Source of the DNA: Tuctoria greenei
Taxonomy: Eukaryota; Streptophyta; Magnoliopsida; Poales; Poaceae
Direction: 5' to 3'
Assembly (NCBI GenBank): GCA_036927565.1
Contig: JAYESD010000010.1
Coordinates: 118,264,866 to 118,328,865 of the forward strand
Length of the DNA: 64,000 nt
A program made the position numbers and the translations under genes. The notes beneath the pieces were generated by a model, which was not told the DNA's origin, did not search any database, and saw only the letters and a list, made by a program, of their open reading frames with translations. Shown here piece after piece: positions 32,045 through 43,687 of this stretch; position 1 is the stretch's first letter; each line of letters opens with the position of its first letter.

Positions 32045-33593
32045 TGTTGACAGCTGTTATATACCGATTTCACTGGTCAATATAACACAATTATGTAAAG
32101 GAAATACCATTTCTTGCACACATCACCTTTCTACTTAACCTATTTCCACTTGTCCTTGGAAGAATAGTGCATGCAAGAATTTTATGCAGGGAATGAGGTA
32201 AAAGAGGGGGAGCAATCCTATAAAATATCATCCCAACCAATCAAGCACCCACATGTGGCATCACATGGATCAGGTGGCCCACAAACAGAAGTATCCGAGG
32301 CCATTCAACAGTGTATCACCCATATCAATCAGTAGGACCCACATGTAAGTGACCTGGAGAAAGCACAACCTCAATGGTGAAATGACCAGGTCGGACGAGC
32401 CACCTGTTCGGCCGACTAGTTCCTGGCACCAAACGTGGTCAACTTCCATGTGGTGACTCCCTGTGGTGCCCTAATCACGATGAAGACTGATTCACGTGCT
32501 TTTGGTGGCGGGAACTGACCTTTCTCTAGCTATAAATAGGACCCCCTACCCTCACTTCACACACACACCACTTGAGTATTCATTCTATTGTATCCACTAT
32601 TCTCCATAGGTTTAGAGGAGTTAAGGTTGTAGAGAGTAGAGCCTCTAGTCCATATTCCATGTTCGGAAGGAGTAGAAGGAGCCTCTCTTTTCCCAATTCC
32701 AAATTGGGAAAGGTATGGCTCATACATTCCTCTTTGTATTTGTGACTTTGTTCTTAATAAAGATGTTATCTTTAGTCTTCTTTTATTCATATACTTGGAT
32801 AAAGAATTTCTTGTTTGATTGTGGATTCCATGTATGTCGTAGGAGTAGTCTTTATGATGATGCCATAACAATCTTACTCTATCATCATAAACACTACAAA
32901 CCTCCACTATAGTCTAATTAGTTATGATATGATCATGTTAATATGAATAACTTATGCTATGTCTCAAAATTGGTTCAACGATGTTTAGGTTAGTCATTGC
33001 CTTAGGATGGCTTGTGTCTAGGCTCCTAAGGAATTTACCTAATATGCTAGCATGGTGCTAGGATAGTTAAGTAGTGTTGGATGTCTCGTAGACCTTGAAG
33101 AGGTAGGCAGTAGATCGTGACAGCCCTATCTGTCCTTGTAATCCTCCATGTTCGGCTATGCCACAGGCTCTTTGCGTGAGTCGTCCTAGTATTGCTAGGG
33201 TAAACCCGTGCTCGATGTGTTGTACAACTTAGTATAAGGATTCATCAATGACATTTTCATTAGTATCTAACTTAGGCTATGTATATGTATATTAGAAGCA
33301 TTGTAGGAGCAACTTCCTAACTCTTATCCTAATCCCTCTTTGACCCATTTGTCCCCCTTCGAATAGAATGCTCTTGTGTGTGTCACACTACCTCTACATA
33401 CTATTGCCCATCCTCACTAGAACCTTACCTAGACCAATCTACCCTTTTCATTTGTTGATTGCTATGCTTCCACTTAGCCTTCCTTTGGGAAAATATAAAT
33501 GAAACCCTTGGGAATACTCTAAAAGGGGATATGCTACTTCGATAGTTTCCGTGCGCTTGCAGATTTTTACCGGTGATGTAAGAAACGTCAACA
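32045..33593 (+). repeat. 3' LTR of A-family element, uninterrupted
   Basis: Starts TGTTGACAGCTG and ends ACGTCAACA, 1549 bp. It is the best full-length reference copy of this LTR family in the window. TATA box at 32531-32538. It is immediately followed at 33594 by Tat-like antisense gene sequence. Confidence 0.9.
32531..32538 (+). promoter_or_regulatory. TATA box, A-family LTR
   Basis: TATAAATA, conserved with 10239-10249 and on the minus strand at 19251-19259. Confidence 0.6.
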
Positions 33594-34865
33594 CGGGTCG
33601 GTCCTCATCAGACCACCTCAAGAAGACTTGTGTGCCATCTGAAATCAGCAGCCGACTCTTCACAAGAGGGGTGGGGTCCTTGCTTGAAGAACCGCAAACC
33701 CCCGATGTTGGGCGTGGGCGCTCCTCATGGCGCTGACTTGGAGTGGGAGCAACCCTCGGCGGTGACCGGAGATGCTTCTTCTTCTCGACTTCAACCATCG
33801 GCTCTTTCCCTTTCCCTGTGTTAGGAAGTGGTGCCTTCCCCTTCCCTCTGGTGGAGGTCGGGTCTTCCTCCTTCGATACGTTAGGGCATGGGACAGGCAT
33901 AGACTCCTCCCGAGCACCGGGGATGGTTAGCCCCCGGTTCACGTCTCCAACCTGCCGCAGTGCAAGGACGAGAGCTTCCTGGTTCATCATCTCCCTCAAG
34001 ATCTTCGTCCTGAGGGCCTGGTCCATGAAAAGCGACTAGCAAGACTCTGGAAGGGCAAAGACTCCAGGAGTCAGAAGGTCGCAGCACACCTTCGACATCA
34101 TCCATAGAACACCTCCTTCTGGTTTATCTCCGAGAAGGAGCCTCTCACCAATCGGGTGCAATCCTGCAAGCTGGAGTAAAGCCATATTGGACGGCTACGA
34201 TGCTGGAGAGGGGCCATGCACCGGGACACAAAGTCTGCCAGCACCATCAAAGAGGTTAGCCCGTGGTCGACCAGGTAATGAACCTCTTCAGTGTCAGGGC
34301 GTATGCCTTCTCCAGCTTCGGGCGCTCTTCCCAGGTGTTGCTCCCGGACGTTGGATGATTGGTGGGCATGGTCATGCGATCATGGGCGTCAGCTTCCACG
34401 ATCACCCAATGTTCTCTCCAGTTATCCCACCTCTTGAACCCAAGGGGGTGATGTACTTGTATGGGCTTTTGGTTTGCTAATAGAAGTAGTAGGCTCCAAG
34501 CAAGTTCGTCTTGCTCTTTCCGGTCAACCTCAACATGAAGAACTACCGAAACAGTGACATGGCCGAGAAGACTCCTACAAACATCTCACAGAAGTGCGAG
34601 TAGACCGCTGCCACCGCAAAGGAGTTCGGCAACAAGAGAGAAGCTGGAGTCCAAAGATCTCCAGAAGCATCGCGAGGAAGAAGGAAACCAATGGAATGAT
34701 CTCAGCATACGTGTAAGCAGTGAATAGTACTAACTCTTTTTCTTGCAAATTGAGCAGGAGGGATCCAGGGCGGATCCAGTCCTGCCGCTCTTCATTCTCC
34801 CAACCGAGCAGGTGCCTCACCAGCCCCACGTCTTTGATGCGAGAGCGAGGCAGGATAGATTCCAT
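33594..34865 (-). pseudogene. N-terminal part of antisense gene (putative gypsy-type transposon protein)
   Basis: Read on the minus strand from about 34865 (MESILPRSRIKDVGLV). The domain is marked by YTYAEIIPLVSFFLAMLLEI and FGLQLL, then in other frames YLVDHGLTSLMVLADFVSR and APLQHRSRPIWLYS. These resemble the 'putative gypsy type transposon' (Transposase_28) domain. From 34026 a basic, P/K-rich part follows (KGKAPLPNTGKGKEP) and ends DGTQVFLRWSDEDRPV exactly at the LTR junction. It lies antisense between gag and 3' LTR of a plus-strand Tat-like element. Several frameshifts break it. The protein's function is unknown. Confidence 0.65.
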
Positions 34866-34960
34866 TGCGGTGGGAGCAAAGTAAAGGCTTGGCGAGATGT
34901 GAGGGCTTGGGCGCTCAAGGAAGAAGACAAAGCCTCAAGCAATAGGGCATGAATAAGGAA

Positions 34961-35388
34961 GGAACTACCTTTGCCTGCAGGGGCTTCAATTTACTCACCC
35001 CCACGATGTTTGGGCACATCGTGCGGGTCACCTAGGCCCAGCGCGTGCTATGCAACCCGCAGCGCCCATGACAGTGGGGCCCAAGTCACCTGTCAGAAGG
35101 GCTAGCCCGTATGGTCAGCCACCCCAGAAGATGATTCAGCGGTTCCCAGAAAGGCAAAGCAGTGGAAGCGCTGCAATCGCATCAGGAACTACCGCGGATA
35201 AAGGTGCCACAACAGGCAAAGATCACCTCGTCATGACCCTTCAACCGAGGGTGGACGCGTGGCCATGGTGGAAGGGGTGTTCAGCCACTTCGGTTGCCTA
35301 AGACAAAAATGAAAAGACGACACGGGAAACCAAGGTGAGGGCTCCACCAGCAGGCTTGTCGCCTCCCTCGGGTGGACCCGAGGGCCAC
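34961..35388 (+). other. 3' internal end of Tat-like element
   Basis: No coding domain. It would contain the start region of the antisense gene on the minus strand and the 3' untranslated part of the plus-strand element. It ends at the LTR start. Confidence 0.45.
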
Positions 35389-35533
35389 TGTTGATACACA
35401 ACATACAGGGTACCCCTACGCACAGGATGAAAATGCCTAAGTACCCTGCCTTCCCGATGAGGCAGGTCTGAACCCCTTTCCTCCTTAGGGGCGGGCTCCG
35501 GTACTTCCACGTAGACCCCTGCTCGAGACCCGG
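35389..35533 (+). repeat. 3' LTR of Tat-like element, first part
   Basis: TGTTGATAC starts the LTR, which matches 23294-23470 with gaps (GATGAAAATGCCTAAGTACC is shared). It is cut at 35533 by the Sirevirus insertion and resumes at 47703. Confidence 0.75.
35529..35533. repeat. Target-site duplication of Sirevirus, left (CCCGG)
   Basis: CCCGG here equals CCCGG at 47703-47707, a perfect 5-bp duplication flanking 35534-47702. Confidence 0.9.
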
Positions 35534-36961
35534 TGAAAGCATCTAGGCCCCCATGAGGTACGGTTTTGGTGATTAATGACAACCTTTGGACTTCACTAAT
35601 GAATTTGTGGATGCAAGGTCTCCCATATCACTCAATCAAATGAAATCTATATGAATATGAACATCAACTACTGATCATTGGAGACCCCTAAAACAATCAC
35701 TTTATGAGATCAATCAATGCTATGAAGATTAGAAGTAAAAGCTCATATGTCAAAGTCATTCAACCATAAATGACAACACTCAATGCTTGACAATCATCAG
35801 AAGAATATTTACAACAAGTGTCTAAGAGGTCAATCGAGAAAATTCCAAAAGAATCACTTCGAACAACTCGAAGCAAACAAAATCAACTCATCGGATCAAC
35901 CGATGTTTCCAGAAAACAACACATCGGTCGAGTTGGTTCAGCAGAAGAAGAAGACCTCAGAACAAAGTACTCACCGGATCATCCGATGTTAAGGGCAATG
36001 TTACATCGGTCCATCAGTACAATATGCAATATCCTTGGACCAAGTGTAGCACCGGATCATCCGATGTACAGCAATATACACATCGGTCAATCACTCCAAT
36101 AAGCATCAAGTCTGAACCAATTCTAGAGGAAGTGCCACCGGATCATCCGATGAGAAGACAAGAGTAACATCAGTCTAACAACGGTCATATCTGACACAGT
36201 GACATCAGCTAAAGTAAACTTGACCGATGATAACTGAAGGGAGAGCATCGGATCATCCGGTGTTCGCAGAGCAGTGATGTCAGCTTACTTTTCCAACGGC
36301 TATTTCGTGGAGGCAGGCTATGTATACCCCTTCAACCTGTCAAATCGACAAGTCTTGATCACCAGACATACTCTACACATTCTCAAGCATTCAAGACGTT
36401 GAGCTACCACTTCTAGATCATTTACACCACTTACACACCAAGAGATAGGCTAGAACTAGCTAGAGATAGTGCTTGTGTGCTTCCATTCTTGGTGAGTGGA
36501 ATCTCTAGTGTAGTGAGAGTTGTAGGGGAGTGTCCCTTGGTGTTTGTAACTGAGAGTGACTTCCGGAGCTTGCCAAGACGGTTGTGGAAGGCCGGAGGAT
36601 GCAAGTTGTACAAGGCTTGAGCTCCACCTTGCCGAGGTTGGCGAACGGAGAAGAATAGTGAAGATCCCTAGTCTCGATGACTTGGGTGTGGCTATACCCT
36701 TTGGTGGGTGCCACAACATGGATGTATGAAGATCTTGACGATCTTGCCGAACCACGGGATAAATCTTCGTGTCTCCTCAGGAGTTTGCATTCTCTTTCCC
36801 TCACCCTACACTTATGCATTTTATATTCCACGAAGTTGCTATTTACTTGAATGCATAGGTTGTTTGCGTAGGGAATTGGGCTTTTAGTAATTAATATTTA
36901 TTGCCTTAATTTTTGAAAAAAAGCCCAATTCACCCCCCCTCTTGGGCATTCGATCCTTACA
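35534..36961 (+). repeat. 5' LTR of Sirevirus
   Basis: Starts TGAAAGCATC, ends GATCCTTACA. It contains five 17-bp CGGA..TCCG palindromes. At 36319-36325 the TATA position reads TATGTATA, against TATTTATA in the 3' LTR (47059-47066), so this copy's box may be weakened. Confidence 0.95.
35889..36262. repeat. Palindrome array, Sirevirus 5' LTR (CAYCGGATCATCCGRTG)
   Basis: Seventeen-base near-palindromes at 35889, 35972, 36050, 36136 and 36246, with half-copies ACATCGGTC between them. The same set recurs at about 46629-47002 in the 3' LTR, and related copies lie at 42956, 43068, 43134 and 43211. Palindromic CGGA..TCCG motifs are a known feature of grass Sirevirus LTRs. Confidence 0.9.
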
Positions 36962-36963
36962 AT

Positions 36964-36975
36964 TGGTATCAGAGC
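36964..36975 (+). other. Primer-binding site, initiator tRNA-Met
   Basis: TGGTATCAGAGC, perfect match to the common plant initiator-Met primer site, 2 bases after the LTR. Confidence 0.9.
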
Positions 36976-37021
36976 AAGGTTGCTCATAGGATCATTCTAT
37001 CTTCACCGCTAGAGACCTAAA

Positions 37022-39148
37022 ATGGCCAAGGTTGGGGGTTCGGTTCCTATCTTCGAGGGCAAGAACTTTGCCTATTGGAAAGCACGCATGCACGCTTATC
37101 TAGAGGCTCTTGCTCCCGAAGTATGGGAAGCGACCCACGCGGGGTTTGGTGAGCACAATTATGTTGGTGATCAAATTAAATGGGATGCCAAAGCTAGGAA
37201 TGCAATTTATGAATGCATTAGTCAAGATGTGTTTGCTAGGATTGCTAGTAAAGAAAAGGCTTGTGAAATTTGGGCTTGCTTGATAGAAATTCATGAGGGT
37301 TCTTCTCGTGTCAAAGAACTAAAATATCACATGCTTAATGCCAAATATGATGAATTTAAAATGCTACCTCATGAAAATGTCAATGAAATGTTCTCTCGCT
37401 TGAATGTGCTTATTGAAGAAATCAATGCTCTTGACATTGCTTCTCTTGGCAAGGGACTCATCAACCGCAAGATTCTCATGCTCCTTCCCAAGCCAAAGTA
37501 CAACATCATCAACTCCATGCTTCAAAAAGAGTATCTTGACCACATTGAAGTTTCAGAGCTCATTGGAGAGATTCATGCTCATGAGATGAGTGTACTTGGG
37601 ATGATGCAGCAATCATCTTCAAAGACAATTGCCCTAAAGGCCTCCACCAAGAAAGCAAGTCTCAAGAAAAAGAAGGTGGTTGAGCCTAGCTCAAGTGAAG
37701 AGGAGCAAGCATCAAGTGAAGATGACGATGATGAGCCTGCATTAATGATGAGGAAGTTCTCTCGCTTGAACTCCAAGATTGCCAAGAAGGGATATACCTT
37801 TGATCCCAAGAAGAAAGCATTTATACCAAGGAGAGACGACCACAAGACTTGCTACAATTGTGGTGATCAAAGCCACATCTCCTATGATTGTCCAAAACCG
37901 GACAAAAGAACAGAGAACCACAAGAGCAAGCACCGCAAGCTTGAAGATAGCAAAGATGATGAAGAAGAGGTCAAACCCAAACCAAGATCCTTTGGGAAGA
38001 AGAAATATGACAAGGGCAAGAAGGCAAAGCTCTTCCCGAAGAAAAGAAATGGCCCACAAAAGGTGTTCATGTGTGAGGCAAATGAATGGGTCACCGACAA
38101 AGAATCAAGTGATGAAGAGAGTGAAGCGGAAGAAGAAAGCTTGGCCGGCCTTGACATTGCCAACAATGATGACTCACCTCTTCATCCACCACCCATGTGC
38201 CTCATGGCTAAAGGTAACACCAAGGTATGTGATGATTCTGGCGATGATGATATTTCCCCCGATGATTTAACCTCATTAATAAATGAATATCACACTATCA
38301 TTAAGAGGGAAAAGAGTAAGGTTAAAGCTCTTGAAGAAACTCGTGCTAAGCTTGAGAGTGCTAACCTTGATTTGCTTGACAAGTATGAAAGCATACTCAA
38401 AGAGCATGATACGCTCAAATCCCATGTCAAGGAAGTTGAGGAGGATAAGGCTCAAATCAAGCTAGATCATCATGAGCTTGACTTAGCCCACCGAGCACTC
38501 TTGGGAAAGCACAATGAGTTGATCCAAGAGCATCAAATACTTAACCTTGCTCATGAAGCGCTTGATCAAGAGTTGAAAAATATAAAGAAACAAACTCTTA
38601 ATGATAAGGTATCCATTACTTCTCATGCCACTAATGTCTTGCACAAGTCTTTGCCGTTAAAAGAAAATGCTAGGGAGAAGGACTTGTTGGAAGAAATTGA
38701 GAGTCTCCGCACTAGTGTGGCTAGACTATCAAAAGGAGAAGTCAAGCACAAGGAAATCCTCTTCCAACAAGCAAAGGCCTTCAACAAGAGAGGACTTGGA
38801 TCCTTCCTAGTGCCTAACAAAGGAAAGGTGCCCTCACCGGAGCTTAGAACAAGCTTCATCAAGGAAGTTGGTTCTTATTGCCAACATTGTGAGGTCACCG
38901 GCCACCACACAAGGGAGTGTCCTCTTCCTAACCGGCCTCCTCCAAAATTGCCCATTAATTATAAGTCTACTTTCAATGATCATTATTATCTCTTGAGTAA
39001 AGTAGATGGCAAGGTGAAGGCAAGATTCATCGGCAAAGACATGAAGGGCATGAAGGGGAAGCTCCCCAAGCAACTTTGGGTCCCAAAAACACTTGTATCA
39101 CACATACAAGGACCTAAGTTGGCTTGGGTGCCTAAAGTTAAAAATTGA
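37022..39148 (+). CDS. gag: Sirevirus Gag polyprotein (708 aa, intact)
   Basis: The frame runs uninterrupted from ATG 37022, 47 bases after the primer site, to TGA 39146-39148. N-terminal residues 10-200 match copia-type gag (UBN2-like): FEGKNFAYWKARMHAYLEA, REIH-type helices and VNEMFSRLNVLIEEI. A K-rich/acidic linker precedes a CCHC knuckle at residues 277-290 (CYNCGDQSHISYDC). A long charged coiled-coil-prone region follows at about residues 415-600. A second knuckle lies at 620-633 (CQHCEVTGHHTREC). Two knuckles and unusual length fit the SIRE lineage. It would assemble particles and bind RNA in the cytoplasm. It is the longest intact gene in the window. Confidence 0.95.
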   Translation: MAKVGGSVPIFEGKNFAYWKARMHAYLEALAPEVWEATHAGFGEHNYVGDQIKWDAKARNAIYECISQDVFARIASKEKACEIWACLIEIHEGSSRVKELKYHMLNAKYDEFKMLPHENVNEMFSRLNVLIEEINALDIASLGKGLINRKILMLLPKPKYNIINSMLQKEYLDHIEVSELIGEIHAHEMSVLGMMQQSSSKTIALKASTKKASLKKKKVVEPSSSEEEQASSEDDDDEPALMMRKFSRLNSKIAKKGYTFDPKKKAFIPRRDDHKTCYNCGDQSHISYDCPKPDKRTENHKSKHRKLEDSKDDEEEVKPKPRSFGKKKYDKGKKAKLFPKKRNGPQKVFMCEANEWVTDKESSDEESEAEEESLAGLDIANNDDSPLHPPPMCLMAKGNTKVCDDSGDDDISPDDLTSLINEYHTIIKREKSKVKALEETRAKLESANLDLLDKYESILKEHDTLKSHVKEVEEDKAQIKLDHHELDLAHRALLGKHNELIQEHQILNLAHEALDQELKNIKKQTLNDKVSITSHATNVLHKSLPLKENAREKDLLEEIESLRTSVARLSKGEVKHKEILFQQAKAFNKRGLGSFLVPNKGKVPSPELRTSFIKEVGSYCQHCEVTGHHTRECPLPNRPPPKLPINYKSTFNDHYYLLSKVDGKVKARFIGKDMKGMKGKLPKQLWVPKTLVSHIQGPKLAWVPKVKN

Positions 39149-39162
39149 ATTCATGTGTGTAG

Positions 39163-40180
39163 GTGAACTACAAAGCCGGAGGAAAGCATTGGGTACTCGA
39201 TAGCGGGTGCACTCAACATATGACCGGCAATGATGGTATGTTCACCATCATAGAAAACCCCGGCAATCATGAACAAGTCACCTTTGGTGATAACTCTAAG
39301 GGTAAGGTAATTGGGTTAGGTAAAATTGCTATTTCAAATGACTTATCTATTTCTAATGTATTATACGTTAAGTCACTTAGTTTCAATTTACTTTCTATTG
39401 CACAATTATGTGATCTTGGACTAATGTGCACCTTTAGCAAAAATGATGTTGTTGTGAGTAGTGAAACAAGCCAAGAACTAGTCTTCAAAGGATTTCGGCA
39501 TGGACATCTCTACCTAGTAGACTTCTCCAACAAGGATGCTAGCTTGACCACTTGTCTTTTCACTAAGAAAAGTTTGGGTTGGCTATGGCATCGACGCATA
39601 GCGCACATAGGGATGAGCAAGCTCAAGAAGTCATTCAAGCTTGGGATGGTGACCGGTGTGAAGGATGTCACATTTGAGAAGAACAAGATTTGTAGCGCTT
39701 GTCAAGCCGGGAAGCAAGTTGCTTCACACCACCCAATGAAGACAATGGTGTCAACCTCCAAGCCACTTGAGCTACTTCACATGGACCTCTTCGGACCGTC
39801 CACATATCAAAGTCTTGGCGGTAACCTCTATTGTCTTGTTATAGTTGATGACTACTCTCGCTATGCTTGGACTTTGTTTCTAGGTGACAAGAGTGAAACT
39901 CCGGAAGTGTTCAAGACCTTCGCTAACCGCACTCAAAGGGAATTTCAACTTCCCATCATGAAGGTCCGGAGTGACAACGGCACTGAATTCAAGAACTACA
40001 ACATTGGGGAGTGGTGTGACCGTGAAGGAGTGAAGCATGAGTTTTTGGGCACATACGCTCCTCAACAAAATGGTGTTGTTGAAAGAAAGAACAAGACTCT
40101 CATCACTCTTGCGCGAGCAATGCTTGATGACTATGGCACGTTGGAGAAGTTTTGGGCCAAAGCAATCAACAGGCGTGCCA
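39163..40180 (+). pseudogene. pol: Sirevirus protease and integrase (pol, 5' part)
   Basis: Pol opens 14 bases after the gag stop and in another frame, so expression would need a frameshift or re-initiation. The protease has WVLDSGCTQHMTG with the catalytic DSG. A GAG-pre-integrase segment follows with LWHRRIAHIG and KICSACQAGKQ (HHCC zinc site). The integrase core has LLHMDLFGP, VRSDNGTEF and QQNGVVERKN (D-D-E). At about 40170 one base is missing in the stretch encoding AIN-ACHAANR, so the product ends out of frame at 40407 while the true sequence continues in the next frame. Confidence 0.9.
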
Positions 40181-42414
40181 TGCCGCAAATAGGGTCTACC
40201 TACATCGACTACTTCAAAAGACCCCGTACGAACTTCTCATTGGGAGAAAGCCCAACATCTCCTACTTTCGAGTCTTTGGGTGCAAGTGCTACATCTACCA
40301 CAAGAAAAGGCTCGGTAAGCTTGAAAGAAGATGTGATGTTGGTATATTTCTTGGTTATGCATCAAACTCAAAAGCATATCGAGTATTCAACCAAACCTCC
40401 GGTTTAGTTGAGGAAAGTTGTGATGTTGAGTTGGATGAAACTAATGGCTCCCAAGAGGAGAGTTTTGGTCATGATGAAATAGATGATGAGCCTCTACGAG
40501 AAGCTATGAAGAACATGACCATTGGAGACATCAAGCCTAAAGTTGAGGAGAGCCATGATCAAGGGGGAGCTTCAAGTTCCAACATCAACACTTCCATGGT
40601 GCCTCAAGTTGACGAAGAAGAAAAGGATGATCCATTGCCGACTCAAGACTCACAAGCCACACAACATCAAGAAGAAGAAGAAGTCCATGATCAAGTCCAA
40701 CCACAAGAAGAGCAACACGCATCACCACTGCCAAGTACTTCACAACCACTTATGAGGCATGGACGCATCTCCAAGGCGCATCCGATGGACCAAATCATCG
40801 GAAGTCCGTCAAGGGGAGTAAGTACACGTTCTCGCCATTTCGCTTCGTTTTGTGAGCACTAGTTTGTTTCATGTGTAGAACCCACTCACATTGAGGAAGC
40901 ACTCCAAGATCCAAATTGGGTGATGGCCATGCAAGAAGAACTTAACAACTTCATCAGCAATGAAGTTTGGGTGTTGGAGGAGCGACCCAAGGACAGGAAC
41001 ATCATCGGAACAAAGTGGGTGTACCGCGACAAACAAGACGAGAACGGCGTTGTGGTCTGCAACAAGGCAAGACTTGTGGCCAAAGGGTTCTTTCAAGTTG
41101 AAGGACTAGACTTTGGGGAGACATTTGCTCCGATCGCCCGGCTAGAAGCCATCCGTATACTTCTTGCCTTTGCATCACATCATAATATTAGACTTTATCA
41201 AATGGATGTGTAAAGTGCCTTTCTTAATGGTTACATTAACGAGCTTGTTTATGTTGAACAACCTCCCAGGTTTGAAGATCCGAGGAATCCTAATCATGTG
41301 TATAGGTTGCACAAGGCGCTCTACGGGCTCAAGCAAGCACCTAGGGCATGGTATGAACGACTAAGGGATTTTTTGATCATGCAAGGATTCAAGATCGGGA
41401 GGGTGGACACTACACTCTTCACCAAAGACATCAACGGAGAATTATTTATTTGTCAAATTTATGTTGATGATATTATTTTTGGTTCAACCAACGAAGCTCT
41501 TAGCCATGAGTTTGGCAAAATGATGTCTAGGGAATTTGAGATGTCGATGATTGGAGAGCTCAACTTCTTCCTTGGATTCCAAATCAAGCAACTTCAAGAG
41601 GTGACCTTCGTCTATCAAGAGAAGTATACCAAGGACCTCTTGAAGAAATTTGAGATGGGAGATTGTAGCTCAAGAAGCACTCCAATGGCAACAAAATGGT
41701 CATCTCGACGCGGATAAGGATGGTAAACCTATTGATCAATCTAACTACCGTTCTATGATTGGTTCATTGCTTTATCTTACCGCATCTAGGCCCGATATCA
41801 TGTTTAGTGTATGATTGTGTGCTCGCTTTCAAGCGGCACCTAAAGAATCGCATCGGAAGGCGGTCTTTAGGATACTTAGGTATCATAAGCATACCCCTAG
41901 TGTGGGCTTGTGGTACCCTAAAGGTGCAAAATTCCACCTCTTAGGTTACTCGGATTCGGAATTTGTCGGATGCCGTGTGGACCGCAAAAGTACCTCTGGT
42001 GGGTGCCACTTGATTGGGCGTTCCCTAGTATCTTGGTCTAGCAAGAAGCAAAATTCCGTCGTCTTGTCCACGGCGGAAGCGGAATATATTGCGGCCGGTG
42101 CATGTTGTGCCCAAATTCTTTATATGAAGCAAACCCTTTTGGACTTTGGTGTTAAACTTGGTTGTGTGCCTCTCCTTTGTGACAATGAAAGTGCAGTTAA
42201 GATAGCTAAAAACCCCGTTCAACACTCCTGCACTAAGCACATTGATATTCGCCATCATTTCATAATGGACCATGAAGCTAAGGGAGACATCTCATTGCGA
42301 GGTGTTAGGTCCGAAGAACAATTGGCGGATATCTTCACTAAACCACTTGATGAGAAAACTTTTTCTAGGCTAAGAAGTGAGTTAAATGTGCTAGATGCAT
42401 CGAACGTCATGTAA
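40170..42414 (+). pseudogene. pol: Sirevirus integrase end, reverse transcriptase and RNase H (pol, 3' part)
   Basis: The shifted frame continues with NRVYLHRLLQKTPYELLIGR and the copia signature FGCKCYIYHKK. An acidic linker follows, then a TAG at 40860. RT carries NVWVLEERP-like, GTKWVYRDKQDENG, ARLVAKGF and the catalytic YVDD at 41460-41471. A TAA at 41211-41213 interrupts DV-SAFLNG, a frameshift lies near 41700, and a TGA is near 41813. RNase H closes the polyprotein with GYSDSEFVGC, STAEAEYIAA, CDNESAVKIA and KHIDIRHHFI, ending at TAA 42412-42414. At least five lesions make pol non-functional. The overall architecture is canonical copia. Confidence 0.9.
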
Positions 42415-43687
42415 GTTGTCATGATCATGTAAGAATGCATCTCATATAGGTCTTGTCTAACTTTCTAAGGATAGGGGTGAGCAAGGGTTAGCTTGGGATG
42501 GAGGTTCTTTTGGGTTTCCCCAAGGCTTGGAGAGTGGCTCTCCCTGAAGAAGCCTTTGAAAGGTTCAAACTTGGCAAGATAGATTTACTTTATGTCTTGC
42601 ATGATACTTGCCATATAGACTTGCACTCATACTTAAATCTCCTGCATTATAAATTGTTTGGCATTGCATACGGTAGATTGTCACAAAGGGGAACCCACTT
42701 CATGAGAAAGAGACTTGTTTGAAATGCAATATCTCAACTCATATGATGTGGGGAGAACAAAATGATAGGTGCGTTAATGCCTCAAGGAACATGCTTTTAA
42801 GAGATAGAAGGCTTCATCCTCTAGCTCACAAAGCATGGGTTGGAAATTAGCATTTTTGAGGGGTAAGGGGTCACCCAAAAAGTCTTAAGACATGTGTTTC
42901 TCATTGTTTGTTTGTTTGGTCAAAGGACATATATGGGATGTTGCTGTTTTATAGTCATCGGATTATCCGATGCTTAGGTCAGACCATCATCGGATCAGTT
43001 TATGTTCAAAGACCAAGAGCCAGTTCAGTCAGTAACACAAATCAACCGACGAGTTTATTATGAGAAACATCGGTCCATCCGATGTTTACACTTATAGAAT
43101 TGTGCCAAATTCAACCGATGCAAATCAGTTCAACGTCGGTCCATCCGGTGTCTACGGTACCTTTTTGAATACCCTTACTGTGACATTCGACCGATGCTCC
43201 TTTCATTCGACGTCAGTTCATCCGGTGTTAAATTTCAAGCTAGGGTTTGGGCCCCACCTTTTAAGCGCGCCACTCTGCCTCCTCTTCTCTCTCTCCCTGA
43301 CCCCAACCCTCGCTCGTCCGACGCCGCCGCTCCCTCGCCCTCTAGCCATCGCCGCCTCCGGGCCGCCGCCGCCTCCGGCCACCGCCGCCTCCGACCGTCG
43401 CCCCCTCCAGCCGCCGCCGCCCTCCGGCCGCTGTCGCACCACCGCTCCAGCGCCACCGCCGCCACTTCCTCAGTGCCGCTGCCGCCACCTCCTCAGCGCC
43501 ACCGCCGCCACTTCCACAGCGCCACCGCCGCCACTTCCTCAACGCCACCGCCGCCGCTCACCCCCAGCGCCTCTACTCCACCCGATGCCGCCGATCGTCG
43601 CCTCCTATGCACCACCTTTGCCGCTAGGGTTTCCAGCCGCGTCCGTGCACCCAACACAACTTCATCCTCGCGCATCGTCCCATTGCA
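42415..43687 (+). other. Sirevirus spacer with palindromes and GC-rich leader
   Basis: Between pol and the third gene. The part 42952-43230 holds four CGGA/CGGT..TCCG palindromes of the LTR type. The part 43300-43620 is a CCGCCGCCACC-type trinucleotide run that translates to proline-rich frames in all phases. I treat it as leader of the third gene, not as a gene. Confidence 0.7.

Noticed and set aside
35889..36262. Palindromic repeats resembling a CRISPR array
   Set aside because: Plant LTR context, spacers are conserved between the two LTRs rather than unique, and there are no cas genes.
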